This document shows, piece by piece, positions 1-10,200 of a stretch of 64,000 nt of DNA; positions within the stretch are counted from its first letter, which is position 1, and each line of letters starts with the position of its first letter. The DNA lies in assembly GCA_016185065.1 (NCBI GenBank), contig JACPOL010000008.1, positions 434,001 to 498,000 on the forward strand, given 5' to 3'. The DNA comes from Chlamydiales bacterium. Lineage in GTDB: Bacteria > Chlamydiota > Chlamydiia > Chlamydiales > Rhabdochlamydiaceae. A program made the translations under genes and the position numbers. Below the pieces are notes generated by a model, which was not told the origin of the DNA, did no database searches, and saw only the letters and a program-made list of their open reading frames with translations.

Positions 1-524
1 CGATAGGCCAGTTCATGGCTGACGAGCGAATCTGGAGCACATTCTCGACCTCATTCATGAGTTCGAGCGGCTCGCGCGCAGGCATATCCATCTTGTTAAT
101 GAAAGTAAGAACGGGGATCCTTCTCAGCCGGCAGACCTCGAAGAGCTTTCGAGTCTGCTTCTCAACGCCTTTTGAGGCGTCGATAACCATGATCGCGCAG
201 TCGGCAGCCGTTAGCGTGCGGTAGGTATCTTCCGAAAAATCTTCGTGGCCCGGGGTGTCGAGAACGTTGATGATCGTTCCCTTGTAGGTGAACTGCATCG
301 CAGAGGAGGTGATCGAGATGCCCCTCTCCTGCTCCATCGCCATCCAGTCGGAGGTGGCGGCCTTTCGGCCTTTGCGTCCCTTAACCATCCCCGCTGTCTG
401 GATCGCTCCCGAATAGAGCAGCAGCTTCTCTGTAAGCGTCGTCTTTCCCGCATCAGGGTGACTGATGATGGCAAAGGTGCGCCGCTTGGCAACCGCTTCT
501 CTAATTGCTTCTTGATTCTCCATG
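1..524 (-). CDS. prfC: Peptide chain release factor 3 (RF3), 5' part only
   Basis: The reverse strand from the ATG at 524-522 reads about 174 residues without a stop and runs off the left edge. It starts [18 protein letters not shown] and contains the GTPase P-loop ([10 protein letters not shown]), the switch region [17 protein letters not shown], the G3 motif [16 protein letters not shown] and the G4 motif NKMD. The ATSDWM...ERGISIT segment separates RF3 from EF-G and LepA. RF3 is a cytoplasmic GTPase that recycles RF1 and RF2 from the ribosome after termination. The C-terminal domains lie outside the window. The start is well supported because the conserved N-terminus begins within 15 residues of it. 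The gene is divergent from the autotransporter at 725, with about 200 bp between. Confidence 0.93.
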
Positions 525-585
525 AGGGCTCTTATACCCCAAACCCCTTATTAAAATCGACCGCTGAAGAGCGTAAGAGCGCGAG

Positions 586-617
586 TTACACAGAGAAAGA
601 AGAGGCGCTCTGTGTAA
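586..617. repeat. Inverted repeat in the prfC/autotransporter spacer
   Basis: TTACACAGAG at 586-595 is matched perfectly by CTCTGTGTAA at 608-617 around a 12-nt loop. It lies about 60 bp upstream of the prfC start on one side and about 110 bp upstream of the autotransporter start on the other. It could be an operator or an RNA stem; no U-tract follows, so a terminator is unlikely. The rest of the 525-724 spacer shows nothing definite beyond an AT-rich run before 713. Confidence 0.4.
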
Positions 618-724
618 AATTCTTCTGTCTTCTGCCTTTCTTGGGAGTGAAAGTTTTTTTCTGAGATGCAAATTGTGTTTTTGATATGGTGCGAAAAAGA
701 TAAAAAAATTTTGGAGAGCTGCTT

Positions 725-3700
725 ATGAAAAGAAAGAGTCTAGCCTGCGCATTTGGCTACATCTACTTCACTCTACTCGCTGTACCTTGTGTAGATGCTG
801 CTGTCACTTACACGGTCGACACGAACAGTGATGATATTACAATGGGCAGTGGAAATACCGGATCTCTGCGCTATGTAATGAAACAGATTCTTGTGAGTGA
901 GACAGATCCAAATATCACAATCAACTTCAACGCAGCTCTTGGTACGATCACTCTTACTGATGACCTTCCGATCTTGGCAACCAATGCGGTATCCTCTTCC
1001 ACGCCATCTACGATCACGATTAATGGAAATGCCAATACAATCGATGGATTTGACTCGTCGGTGCCTGCTAATTATCAAGCCTTCTTTATCACACCGATCT
1101 ACAGCTATAGTAAGCCTTCAGGCGTGGGCATCACTGTAAATATCGACAATCTCTCCATTGAAAATTGCGGGATCTTAGGTGGTCAGGGCGGATCCGGAGG
1201 GTGTGGTGGAGGTGGCGGCTTGGGAGCTGGAGCTGGCATTTTTGTGGATAAGGATGCGACCGTTGGTGTCACTAATACCGCATTTACATCGTGTACGGTT
1301 ACTGGTGGAACAGGATCGAATGGAGCTACCGTCGCTGCAAGAGGTTCAGGAGGAGGAGGAGGCTATGGAGGAGGTGGCGCCGGCAGTGGCAGTAACGGAG
1401 GGGGTGCAGGCGGAGGCGGCGGATTTCGTAGCAACGGAGGATCGGCGGGAAGTTCAGGTGGCGGCGGCGGCGCCGGTGGAAGATGGGTACCTGGGTTAAG
1501 CACTGTTGATGGAGGATCCTCGAACAGTATCACCAATTCGGGGGGAGGAGGAGGAGGCACTTTGACGGGTGGAGCAACCACCTCAAGCGGACTTGGAGGC
1601 GATGGAGGGAGCAACTTAAATTCGACGGGAGGAGCTGTAGGAACCAATGGCAATGGAGCTGCGGGGGGCCCAGGAACCGGAGGAGCAGGTGGTGGAAATA
1701 ATGGCCCAGTTATTACATCTGGAGGAGCGGGTGGCTTTGGCGGTGGCGGTGGCGGATCAGGAACTAACTCTCCACTAACCACTGGCGCGGGTGGAGGAGG
1801 AGCTGGGGGTGCCTTTGGAGGTGGCGGAGGCTCTTCAACAGGCGCTGCAAGCGGAGGGGGAGCAGGTGGCGATTTTGGAGGCGGTGGTGGTGCCGGAGCA
1901 AATAGTGCGACAGTCGGCGGATCCACAGGCGGCAGCTCCTTTGGTGGTGGAGGCGGTGGTGGTGCCAGAGGAGGACCGGGTACTCTCAAGGGAGGAACAG
2001 GAGGTTTTGGCGGTGGCGGTGGCGGCGGCGGACCAGGAAACTCTCCGGGCGCAGGCGGGACCGAGGGGGGCGCTGGAAGCGCCTTTTCAGGTACTACAGG
2101 CGGCGGCGGTGGTGGAGGCGCAGGTCTTGGAGGCGCACTTTTTGTACGCGATGGCGGTATTTTAGATATCGGCAGCGGCTGCTCTTTTAGTGGCAATAAC
2201 GCCTTTGGAGGAACGACTGTCGGTGGAGGTGCACATGGTCAAGGAAAGGGAGGAGATCTCTACGTCATAGACTCTACAACCCTCACCTTTTCTGGGGATG
2301 CTACCTTCACGGATAGTTTGGCGCTTCCACCAGGAGTTGCATTCCATAAAAAGGGAGTCGGCCTTCTCTCCCTCTCTGTAGCAAGTAGCTACAGTGGAGA
2401 TACCTTCATCGATGCTGGGGAGTTAGCTGTAGGCGCTGATAACCAGTTAGGAACTGGAACTAACATCAATGTTGGATCAGCCGGAGAGCTGATTGCCGCT
2501 GCGACCTTTTCCACATCGAAAAATGTCACTATTAATCTCGGAAGCACAATTGTCGCAGATAGTGGCGCCGCCTTAACGGTGAATGGCACGCTGGATGGAG
2601 CAATTGGAGCTTCCTTGACAGTCAACGATGGAGTTAATACTGGATCGCTTCTTTTAACCACTCCCTCCACCACCTATCAGGGAGGTACGACGATTAACAG
2701 CGGAACACTCGCTCTTACAAACACTGCGGCTCTAAATAGCGCAGGACAAGTGCAGGTGGTAAGCGGTGGGACTTTTGATATTAGCAGTCTTACTGCGGGA
2801 AGCACGCAGATTGGAGATCTGAACAATTCAGGCACTGTGGCTCTCGGAAGCAAAACTCTACAATTTGGAACCTCTACACCCTCCATTACACTCGATGGAG
2901 TGATCCAAGATGGAGGAATTGGCGGAGGAACTGGGGGCAGCGTCGAAAAGCTCGGATCGGGAAAGGTCATCTACAACACTCCTAATACCTACACAGGAAC
3001 TACGACCATTACAAATGGAGAGTTGAACGTTCGAGCCGCTCTCTCAAGTTCCGTTGTCATCGGCGTAAGCGGAACATTGAGCGGAACCGGCCCCGTAGGC
3101 TCAGTAACTAGCAGCGGCAAGATCAGCCCTGGCAACTCGATTGGAACAATTAACATCAACGGAACTCTAACACTTAACTCATCCGCTACCACACAGATCG
3201 AGGTGGCGCCACTTTCTGGTTCAAACGATTTAATTGCGGTTACAGGAGCTGCAAGTCTTAATGGCTCCCTTCTTGTTGTGGATGATGCTGGTACCTATCA
3301 ATCATCTCAAACGCATACGATTCTCACAGCTTCGAATGTCACTGGCACCTTCTCTTCTATCTCTGCAACCAACCCCAACTTCACAGTTTCAGTGCTCTAT
3401 TTTCCTACGTTTGTAGAGCTCACAATCGGCTCCGGAGGCAGTTTATTTAACAACGTTACCATCTTCGGATCGAATGCCAATAGTGTTAAAAACAACATCA
3501 ATGCGTTAAACGCAGCTGGGGATTTAACAACAGATCCGGATCTTGCAAGCGTTATCGACTCTCTAGCAGGTCAGAGCGATGCCGTTGTAAACGACGCTCT
3601 TACCGAGATGGAGCCCTCTCAGTACAGCGCGATGGCAGAGCTTAACACTGAAGTCGGAGCTGAAATCGCATCTATCTTTCATAATAGACCGAATAGAAAG

Positions 3701-4546
3701 TGTAGCGAATTTAAACCCTACGATATCTGGATAGAGCCCTTCGGAAACGTGTTTGAGATAGATGATCGTGGTCAGCAGACTGGTTTTCGCGCAAAAATCG
3801 GAGGCGTTGCCGCTGGATTTGATGCAAAAGTAATGGACAACTGGGTCGTCGGTTTTGGCGGCGCCTACGACCATAGCAGGATCAAATGGAGATTTAATCG
3901 CGGCCATGCCGATGTAAACAGCTACTACGGAGCCGTCTATACAGATTATAAAACGTCGAAAGCTTATTTGGGGGCAACTCTTCTAGCTGGAAAAGATAGA
4001 TACCACGTCTCACGCGGCATCAACTTTGTAACGACCAATCGCCACGCAATTAGCAACTATAACGGGTATGATATCGTAGGTCAGCTCTCGGGCGGACTCT
4101 TCTGGGGTACCTCTCGTTTCGTTGCCTCTCCCTACGTGAATTTAGATTACATCTACTTGCACGAGAATAAATTTACCGAGAAGAAAGCAGGAGGCCTAAA
4201 CCTCAATGTCTCTTCTTATGCAAGCGAAACGTTTAGAAGTGAAACTGGCATGAGCTTCCGCTACCGTTTAGGGGATAGAGATAAGCCCTACTGCTTCACT
4301 CCGCTCGTCTCCCTCTCTTGGATTTCAGACGTGCCAATACATCGCGACAAGTACAAAACCACCTTTGTTGGCCAAACCATTCCCTTTGAAATCGTCGGGT
4401 GGAACCACACCTGGAACCTCTTTGCACCGAGCGTCGGATTCACCTTCTCTCTGCCCCATTTTGCACTTACCATGCAGTACATGTCAGAGATTGGCAGCGG
4501 CTTCTTTGCGCAAAAAGGGAACATCCGCCTCGACTTCACCTGGTAG
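725..4546 (+). CDS. Pmp-like autotransporter with giant glycine-rich passenger
   Basis: A 1273-residue type V secreted outer-membrane protein. Residues 1-26 form a signal peptide (basic MKRK, hydrophobic core, cleavage near VDAA). Residues 27-150 are beta-helix-like, with the segment GNTGSLRYVM typical of large chlamydial autotransporters. About residues 150-470 are almost pure Gly-rich sequence (GGGGG, GGAGG, GGFGGGG). One GGAL...FSGN pair near residues 470-490 matches the GGA(I/L/V) and FxxN motifs of chlamydial Pmp proteins. Residues 550-850 carry autotransporter beta-strand repeats (TYTGTTTITNGELNV type). About residues 985-1273 form the beta-barrel, ending in a terminal aromatic (LDFTW), as the BAM machinery requires. 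GGAG at 713-716 is the likely ribosome site. Passenger function is unknown; adhesion is a guess from the family. Confidence 0.85.
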   Translation: MKRKSLACAFGYIYFTLLAVPCVDAAVTYTVDTNSDDITMGSGNTGSLRYVMKQILVSETDPNITINFNAALGTITLTDDLPILATNAVSSSTPSTITINGNANTIDGFDSSVPANYQAFFITPIYSYSKPSGVGITVNIDNLSIENCGILGGQGGSGGCGGGGGLGAGAGIFVDKDATVGVTNTAFTSCTVTGGTGSNGATVAARGSGGGGGYGGGGAGSGSNGGGAGGGGGFRSNGGSAGSSGGGGGAGGRWVPGLSTVDGGSSNSITNSGGGGGGTLTGGATTSSGLGGDGGSNLNSTGGAVGTNGNGAAGGPGTGGAGGGNNGPVITSGGAGGFGGGGGGSGTNSPLTTGAGGGGAGGAFGGGGGSSTGAASGGGAGGDFGGGGGAGANSATVGGSTGGSSFGGGGGGGARGGPGTLKGGTGGFGGGGGGGGPGNSPGAGGTEGGAGSAFSGTTGGGGGGGAGLGGALFVRDGGILDIGSGCSFSGNNAFGGTTVGGGAHGQGKGGDLYVIDSTTLTFSGDATFTDSLALPPGVAFHKKGVGLLSLSVASSYSGDTFIDAGELAVGADNQLGTGTNINVGSAGELIAAATFSTSKNVTINLGSTIVADSGAALTVNGTLDGAIGASLTVNDGVNTGSLLLTTPSTTYQGGTTINSGTLALTNTAALNSAGQVQVVSGGTFDISSLTAGSTQIGDLNNSGTVALGSKTLQFGTSTPSITLDGVIQDGGIGGGTGGSVEKLGSGKVIYNTPNTYTGTTTITNGELNVRAALSSSVVIGVSGTLSGTGPVGSVTSSGKISPGNSIGTININGTLTLNSSATTQIEVAPLSGSNDLIAVTGAASLNGSLLVVDDAGTYQSSQTHTILTASNVTGTFSSISATNPNFTVSVLYFPTFVELTIGSGGSLFNNVTIFGSNANSVKNNINALNAAGDLTTDPDLASVIDSLAGQSDAVVNDALTEMEPSQYSAMAELNTEVGAEIASIFHNRPNRKCSEFKPYDIWIEPFGNVFEIDDRGQQTGFRAKIGGVAAGFDAKVMDNWVVGFGGAYDHSRIKWRFNRGHADVNSYYGAVYTDYKTSKAYLGATLLAGKDRYHVSRGINFVTTNRHAISNYNGYDIVGQLSGGLFWGTSRFVASPYVNLDYIYLHENKFTEKKAGGLNLNVSSYASETFRSETGMSFRYRLGDRDKPYCFTPLVSLSWISDVPIHRDKYKTTFVGQTIPFEIVGWNHTWNLFAPSVGFTFSLPHFALTMQYMSEIGSGFFAQKGNIRLDFTW

Positions 4547-4597
4547 AATGGACAAACTAAAGTTGTAAGATTTTCTAACTAATTAGAAATTAACAAC

Positions 4598-4656
4598 TTG
4601 CGTTATTTTTACTTATGAAGTAAAATATTTACTATTACACCAATTTGTATTATAAT
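4598..4656 (+). promoter_or_regulatory. Two candidate tandem sigma-70-type promoters
   Basis: The upstream candidate has TTGCGT at 4598-4603 and TAAAAT at 4621-4626 with a 17-nt spacer. The downstream one has TTTACT at 4628-4633 and a consensus TATAAT at 4651-4656, also 17 nt apart. The downstream start would fall near 4663, giving a leader of about 20 nt with GAGGTG (4674-4679) placed 5 nt before the ATG at 4685. The stretch is very AT-rich, so chance matches are possible. Confidence 0.45.
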
Positions 4657-4684
4657 AATAATTATAATAATAAGAGGTGTAATA

Positions 4685-5380
4685 ATGACGACAATATCAG
4701 AAAAGATGCATGGCGATACTACCATTGCCGGTGCCGGTGCAGAAACCATCGTAGATGGCTCCCTTTCAAAAAAGGTCACTGCTGTAGTGAAGCCCGTTCT
4801 GAAAACCTCAGGGACATCTTCTTCCAAAGAAAATCGGCCAATTACTGCTGGCAGCACTTCTGGATCAAAATCTTCTGTGATTCCAGCTCATATTCTAAGC
4901 GAAATTAGAGCTGCTGGAGCCCCTGAAAAGGAAGAGGAGAACCTGCTGCCCAAAATAGAGAAGACTCTGGAAGCCACCTACAATAGACTTCCCAAACCGG
5001 GACCTAAGCCTGGTGATGCGAGCGTCGCAATTGTTTGGCGTGGATGTAACTCATCTCAACTGACCAGAATGTTAAAGAGTGAGACTGCAGGTGGTAAACC
5101 CGTCAATACTGATGTAGGTCGCCCTACTGAAGTCGAAGCTCAAAGACAGGTTGGCGAAGTTGCGCGCTTCCCCGAGTTCACTTTTGATCCAAAAGTAGCA
5201 GAGGGATTCGGCACCGACGCCTACGTAGGTGTATTTGCAATTGAAACGCGCTACCTATCACCAGGTAGTAAAGCGGAATCTGGCGTGGTCTGCTATGCAG
5301 ACGCTCCCGTGCAGCTAATTGGCTGGAAAAAAGGCAGACCCTCACTACCCGTAGGCGCTGGCTCTCCACGTAGGTACTAG
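4685..5380 (+). CDS. Possible ADP-ribosyltransferase-like effector (DUF4765-like)
   Basis: A 231-residue protein with no signal peptide. Residues 1-105 are low-complexity, rich in Ser, Thr, Gly, Ala and Pro, as in many secreted effectors. The C-terminal half is ordered: AIVWRGCNSSQL (Arg119), then PEFTFDPKVAEGFG (165-176), then AIETRYLSPGSKAESGVVCY (Glu198). An early Arg in a Y/W-R-G context, a middle F-T/S segment preceding an A-x-x-F helix, and a late Glu is the order of catalytic elements in R-S-E type ADP-ribosyltransferases. I also recall a similar pattern in the DUF4765 family. The assignment is a motif argument only. GAGGTG precedes the ATG by 5 nt and two promoter candidates precede it, so it looks like a separately transcribed single gene. 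It converges with pyruvate kinase (47-bp gap). If the motif reading is wrong, it is an unknown protein. Confidence 0.4.
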   Translation: MTTISEKMHGDTTIAGAGAETIVDGSLSKKVTAVVKPVLKTSGTSSSKENRPITAGSTSGSKSSVIPAHILSEIRAAGAPEKEEENLLPKIEKTLEATYNRLPKPGPKPGDASVAIVWRGCNSSQLTRMLKSETAGGKPVNTDVGRPTEVEAQRQVGEVARFPEFTFDPKVAEGFGTDAYVGVFAIETRYLSPGSKAESGVVCYADAPVQLIGWKKGRPSLPVGAGSPRRY

Positions 5381-5426
5381 ATCTCTAAACTATTCTTTCT
5401 CCGCCTGTCCACTTCCTAACAATTGT

Positions 5427-7193
5427 TCACAAGGAGAGAGAGCCTTTGTAGACGATACCCTTCTCGGGGTCGATGGTGACCTGAAGCCCGTCGGGAATGG
5501 CATGTGCGGCACCTTCGGCTCTTGTGATTAGAGGGATATCCAGTTCGCGTGCGATGCGCGCGGCGTGCTTCTCTGAAGCGCGATCTGTGGGAAGATTTTG
5601 AAGAATGATCGCGAGGGCTCCTTTGAGGACTGAGAGGTAGCTCTCATCGCAGCGCGATAAGAGCGCAATGCGATCTTTTGCAGATCTGCGCTTCTGTTCG
5701 CTAGACGTAGCTATGATGGTAATCTTTCCTTCTACTTTCGCTCCTTCAGAGGGGTCTCCTCGCAATAGAACATCCCCTACACTTTCGACGAGCATCATGT
5801 TGGTCGAACCGCTCATTCCAAAGGGAGAGCCTGCAGTCACAGTGACGAGATCTCCATACTGGACCAGCTCTCTTTTCATCGCAAAATCGCGGCAGATAGA
5901 GAAGGCCTCTTGCACGTTGCTAGTGTGCGCGGGATCTACTGGGACGACGCCCCAGTTGAAGGCCATCTGGTTGTAGGTCTTCTTGTGAGGGGTGAGGGCA
6001 ATAATGGGCATCTGCGGTCTGAACCGAGAGATAAGCCGCGCGGTGAATCCGCTGTTTGTGAAGGCAAAGATCGCGCGCCCTTTTGCGCTGTAGGCCGTCT
6101 TAACAGCGGCAAGAGAGACCGAAGAGGAGATGTCATGTGAGTCGGTTGCGGGAAGCCGCTCGAAAAACTCTCTGTAGTCGAAGTTTCTCTCAGCCTCTTC
6201 TGCAATGCTGCGCATGAGAGAGATCGCCTCAATCGGATACTGTCCGACCGCTGTCTCTCCCGAGAGCATGACAGCAGAAGTGCTATCGTAGATCGCATTA
6301 GCCACATCGGAGACCTCTGCGCGCGTAGGGCGCGGATTCTTAATCATCGACTCTAGCATCTGTGTAGCAGTCACAACGGGTTTGCACGCCTCGATACACT
6401 TACTAATCATCATCTTCTGCAGAGAAGGGACCTGCTTTAAAGGCATCTCAACGCCGAGATCTCCCCTTGCTACCATGATGCCGTCTGCCACCTGAACGAT
6501 GCTCTCAAAATTCTGCACACCAAGGCTATTTTCAATTTTCGCAATAACAAGCGTGTCCGCCTTACCTTGATCTTCGAGAAGCTGCTTAATTTCCAGAACA
6601 TGGTCTGCAGAACGGATAAATGAGGCCGCGATGATATCCACATCCTGTTTGCAGCCGAAGATGATATCCTGCACGTCCTGTTCGGTCATGGCGGGAATGT
6701 CTAGAAAAACACCGGGGATGTTGACGCCCTTAAAGCTCTTGATCACGCCGCTGTTCTGGATCTCAACAAGGACGCCCTTATCGCTTTTCTCTACGACCTT
6801 TGAAGAGATGTATCCATCATCAAAAAGAACGGTCACGCCAGGCTTTAAAGTCTCTAGAACGATGGAGGGTGTGATCTGCCAGCGCTTCTCATCTCCCTCA
6901 ATCTCATCCTTAACAAGAAGCACCCTCTTGCCTGCTGTAACTGGGATCTCTGGCGCGCCCATCTTGCCAAGGCGAATTTCGGGGCCTTTGGTATCCAGCA
7001 TGATGGCAAGCGGCATCTTGCGCTGCTCTCTCGCCTTCTTTAACTTTTCGATGACAGCTTGATGGTCGGCATGGGTGCCGTGGCTGAAGTTGATCCGCGC
7101 CACATTCATGCCGGCGTCGATCATCTCTAAAATTTTTTCGTATGAGCTTACGGCCGGTCCCATCGTGCAGATGATTTTGGTTCTGGTCCGCAT
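5427..7193 (-). CDS. pyk: Pyruvate kinase with extra C-terminal domain
   Basis: 588 residues; converts phosphoenolpyruvate and ADP to pyruvate and ATP in the last step of glycolysis. The start MRTRTKIICTMGPAVSS is the classical N-terminus. Also visible are NFSHGTHADH, LDTKGPEIRLG, the substrate segment SFIRSADHVLEI, the catalytic-site region VARGDLGVEMP and MLSGETAVG. The core ends near residue 475. The remaining roughly 110 residues, including LDIPLITRAEGAAHAIPDG and DPEKGIVYKG, resemble the PEP-utilising mobile domain that extends some Bacillus-type pyruvate kinases. The Chlamydia trachomatis enzyme, about 485 residues as I recall, lacks this. Divergent from uvrA, as in Chlamydia, where the two genes are also neighbours. 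Confidence 0.95.
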   Translation of the reverse strand: MRTRTKIICTMGPAVSSYEKILEMIDAGMNVARINFSHGTHADHQAVIEKLKKAREQRKMPLAIMLDTKGPEIRLGKMGAPEIPVTAGKRVLLVKDEIEGDEKRWQITPSIVLETLKPGVTVLFDDGYISSKVVEKSDKGVLVEIQNSGVIKSFKGVNIPGVFLDIPAMTEQDVQDIIFGCKQDVDIIAASFIRSADHVLEIKQLLEDQGKADTLVIAKIENSLGVQNFESIVQVADGIMVARGDLGVEMPLKQVPSLQKMMISKCIEACKPVVTATQMLESMIKNPRPTRAEVSDVANAIYDSTSAVMLSGETAVGQYPIEAISLMRSIAEEAERNFDYREFFERLPATDSHDISSSVSLAAVKTAYSAKGRAIFAFTNSGFTARLISRFRPQMPIIALTPHKKTYNQMAFNWGVVPVDPAHTSNVQEAFSICRDFAMKRELVQYGDLVTVTAGSPFGMSGSTNMMLVESVGDVLLRGDPSEGAKVEGKITIIATSSEQKRRSAKDRIALLSRCDESYLSVLKGALAIILQNLPTDRASEKHAARIARELDIPLITRAEGAAHAIPDGLQVTIDPEKGIVYKGSLSL

Positions 7194-7288
7194 ATTTGCC
7201 TCGAAGTGTAATTTATTCTAGCTTACTCGAGTGACAAGCAGATTGCAACTGGTTGCCAGAATCGAGGAGCGGAGCTATCATCTCTGGC

Positions 7289-10200
7289 ATGCAAGGTAGA
7301 GAAATTGTTTTAAAGAAGGTCCGCGTTCACAATCTAAAAGGGGTTGACCTCACCCTTGAACCCTACCAGCTGATCATTTTTACAGGAGTTTCAGGGTCTG
7401 GCAAGTCCTCTCTCGCCTTCGATACGATCTACGTTGAGGGCCAGCGCCGCTACATCGAATCGCTCTCGGCATACGCAAGACGCCACCTCGCCGACTATCC
7501 CAAACCAGATGCTGAGCTAATCGAGGGGATCTCTCCTACCATTGCAATCGAGCAGAAGACCTCGGGAAGAAACCCGCGTTCGACGGTTGGAACGATTACA
7601 GGTATCTACGACTACTTGCGCGTCCTCTTCGCCCGCGTCGGCACTCCCCACTGCCCTGTCAGCCTTGAACCTGTAAAGCCGCGCAGCGCTAAAGAGATCG
7701 CAAGTGAGATCCTTGCTCTTCCCAAAGGAACAAAGCTACATATTTTCAGCCCCTATGCGCGCGGAAAAAAGGGAGAGTTTAAAGACGACTTTGCCGAGCT
7801 TCTGCGCCACGGATTTACGCGCGTGCGCTTAGACGGCCGTATAGTCGATCTGAACGAGGAGATCTCCCTCGATGGCAAGATCGCCCACGACATCGACATC
7901 CTCATCGACAGACTGGTGGTAGATCCATCTGAAACGGGCAGGCTTGAAGAGGCGATCGCCCAGGCCCTTGAAAAGGGCAAAGGAGTGATGAGCGTCCAGA
8001 ATGCTGAGACACAGGAAGAGACCCTCTTCTCTCAGCTCGCCTTCTCTCCAAAGTCGGGCCTCTCCTACGGTCCATTGAGTCCACAAGACTTCTCCTTCAA
8101 CCACCCGTCTGGAATGTGCCCCACCTGCATGGGTCTTGGAACACACCTCGAGTTCAAGCTCGATAAGATCATCGACCCCGAAAAGAGCATCAATGAAGAC
8201 TGCTGCAGCGTTGCAAGCTCCTACCAGACCGTCCGCTTTGGGAACATCTACGACAATCTCGCCCGCCTCTACAGCTTCAAGGTTAACACGCCATGGAAGA
8301 AGCTCTCTGAAAAAGCAAAAAATGTCTTTCTCTATGGAAGCGAGCAGAAGTGGCTGCGCATGCGCTTCGTCCACCCAACCAAGCACACCACTTGGACCGA
8401 CTACGTCCAGTGGCGCGGCGTGCTGCATGAGGCCAAGGTGCGCTACTTAGAAGCGAAGAGCGACACCTACCGCCGCAACATGGAAGAGCTGATGGAGGAG
8501 ACGATCTGCCCCGACTGCCACGGTGCGAGGATCAAACCCTACCCCGCAGCCACAACGATCGGTAAAAAACGGATCTCTGAGCTCACCTCGCTCTCGGTGG
8601 AAGAGGTTCTTACATTTTTTCAAAAACTCTCGCTGACTGCCGAACAGAAATTCATCGCTGACGAGCTACTAAAAGAGATCATCAAACGCCTACAATTTCT
8701 CTACGGCGTCGGCCTCCACTACCTCACACTCGAGCGCACAGCTCCCACACTCTCTGGCGGAGAGGCCCAGCGCGTGCGCCTCGCCTCGCAGATCGGCTCG
8801 GGACTCGTGGGAGCAACCTACATTCTCGATGAGCCCTCAATCGGCCTCCATCCGCGCGACAACTTAAAACTGCTCGCCTCTCTGAAGGCGCTGCGCGACA
8901 AGGGAAACACTGTGATCGTTGTGGAGCACGATGAGGAGACGATCCGCGAAGCGGACCATATCGTCGACGTCGGGCCAGAAGCGGGAGAGAGAGGCGGTGA
9001 GATCGTTTCAAACGGCAGCTTCGCAGATCTTTTAAAAGCGCCACACTCACTCACCGGCGCCTACCTCTCGGGAAGGCGCACGATTGCGATTCCAAAAAAG
9101 CGCAGAACAAGCACGAAAAAAGCGCTTGTCATCGAGAAGGCGACGCACCACAATCTCAAAAGCGTAACTGCTGAAATCCCCTTGGGAGTCTTCGTTGCAG
9201 TCACTGGCGTCTCCGGTTCCGGTAAATCCTCTCTTATCACCGACCTACTCTACCCTGCGCTCTCTAACAAACTTCTCGCTTCCACACTCCCTGTAGGAAA
9301 GCACAAAAAGATCACGGGAATTGAAGAGCTCGATAAGGTGATTGCAATCGACCAGTCTCCCATCGGGCGCACGCCGAGATCCAACCCTGCCACCTACGTT
9401 AAACTCTTCGACGAGATACGCAAGCTCTTCTCAGAGCTTCCCGAAAGCCAAGCCAGCGGCTTTGGTCCGGGACGCTTTAGCTTTAACGTCCAAGAGGGCT
9501 CCTGCCCCCACTGCGGCGGCATGGGAATGACGCGCATCGACATGGACTTCATGGAAGATGAGTGGGTCACCTGCATCTACTGTGCGGGAAGACGCTTCGA
9601 TGAGAAGACCCTCTCTGTGCTGCTGCGTGGAAAAAACATCCACGATGTTTTAGAGATGACCGTTGCTGAAGCTCTAGACTTCTTCTCAGCACTTCCCGCG
9701 ATCCGCAAAAAACTGGAGACGCTAAATGCCGTCGGCCTCGACTACTTAAAAATTGGACAGCCCTCCCCTACCCTTTCAGGCGGAGAGGCGCAGCGCATCA
9801 AGCTGGCAAAAGAGCTCTCTCGCCCGTCAAACGAGCGCACACTCTACATCCTCGACGAGCCGACAACAGGACTCCACTTCCACGATCTGAATAAGCTTAT
9901 CGGCGTTCTACAAGCGCTTGTCGACCGAGGAAGCTCGCTTCTTGTGATCGAGCACAACATGGATCTCATCAAGTGCGCAGACTGGATCATCGACCTCGGC
10001 CCCGAAGGAGGAAAAGAGGGAGGCGAGATCGTCGCAACCGGAACGCCCGAGAAGATCGCAAAGCTTAAATCGCCCACAGGCGTTGCACTAAACCAGATGC
10101 TCTCTGCATCGCATGCGGCTGTAAAAAAGCAGAAGGCGCGCGCAGCTACCTCCTCACCCTTTATCCTCGTCGAGGGCGCCTCGCAGAACAACCTAAAATC

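Noticed and set aside
245..664. 139-residue plus-strand open frame at the left end
   Set aside because: Runs antisense through the clearly coding prfC start region and has no family features.
1363..2196. 277-residue proline-rich open frame on the minus strand
   Set aside because: It is the exact antisense of the Gly-rich autotransporter passenger (GGA/GGC codons read back as Pro-rich); the autotransporter has a signal peptide, barrel and ribosome site.
7253..7288. TTG start of uvrA giving 12 more residues
   Set aside because: The added residues have no similarity to UvrA, and the ATG at 7289 fits the family start.
7829..8428. 199-residue minus-strand open frame inside uvrA
   Set aside because: Shadow of UvrA; no motif, no ribosome site and lies fully within a conserved coding region.
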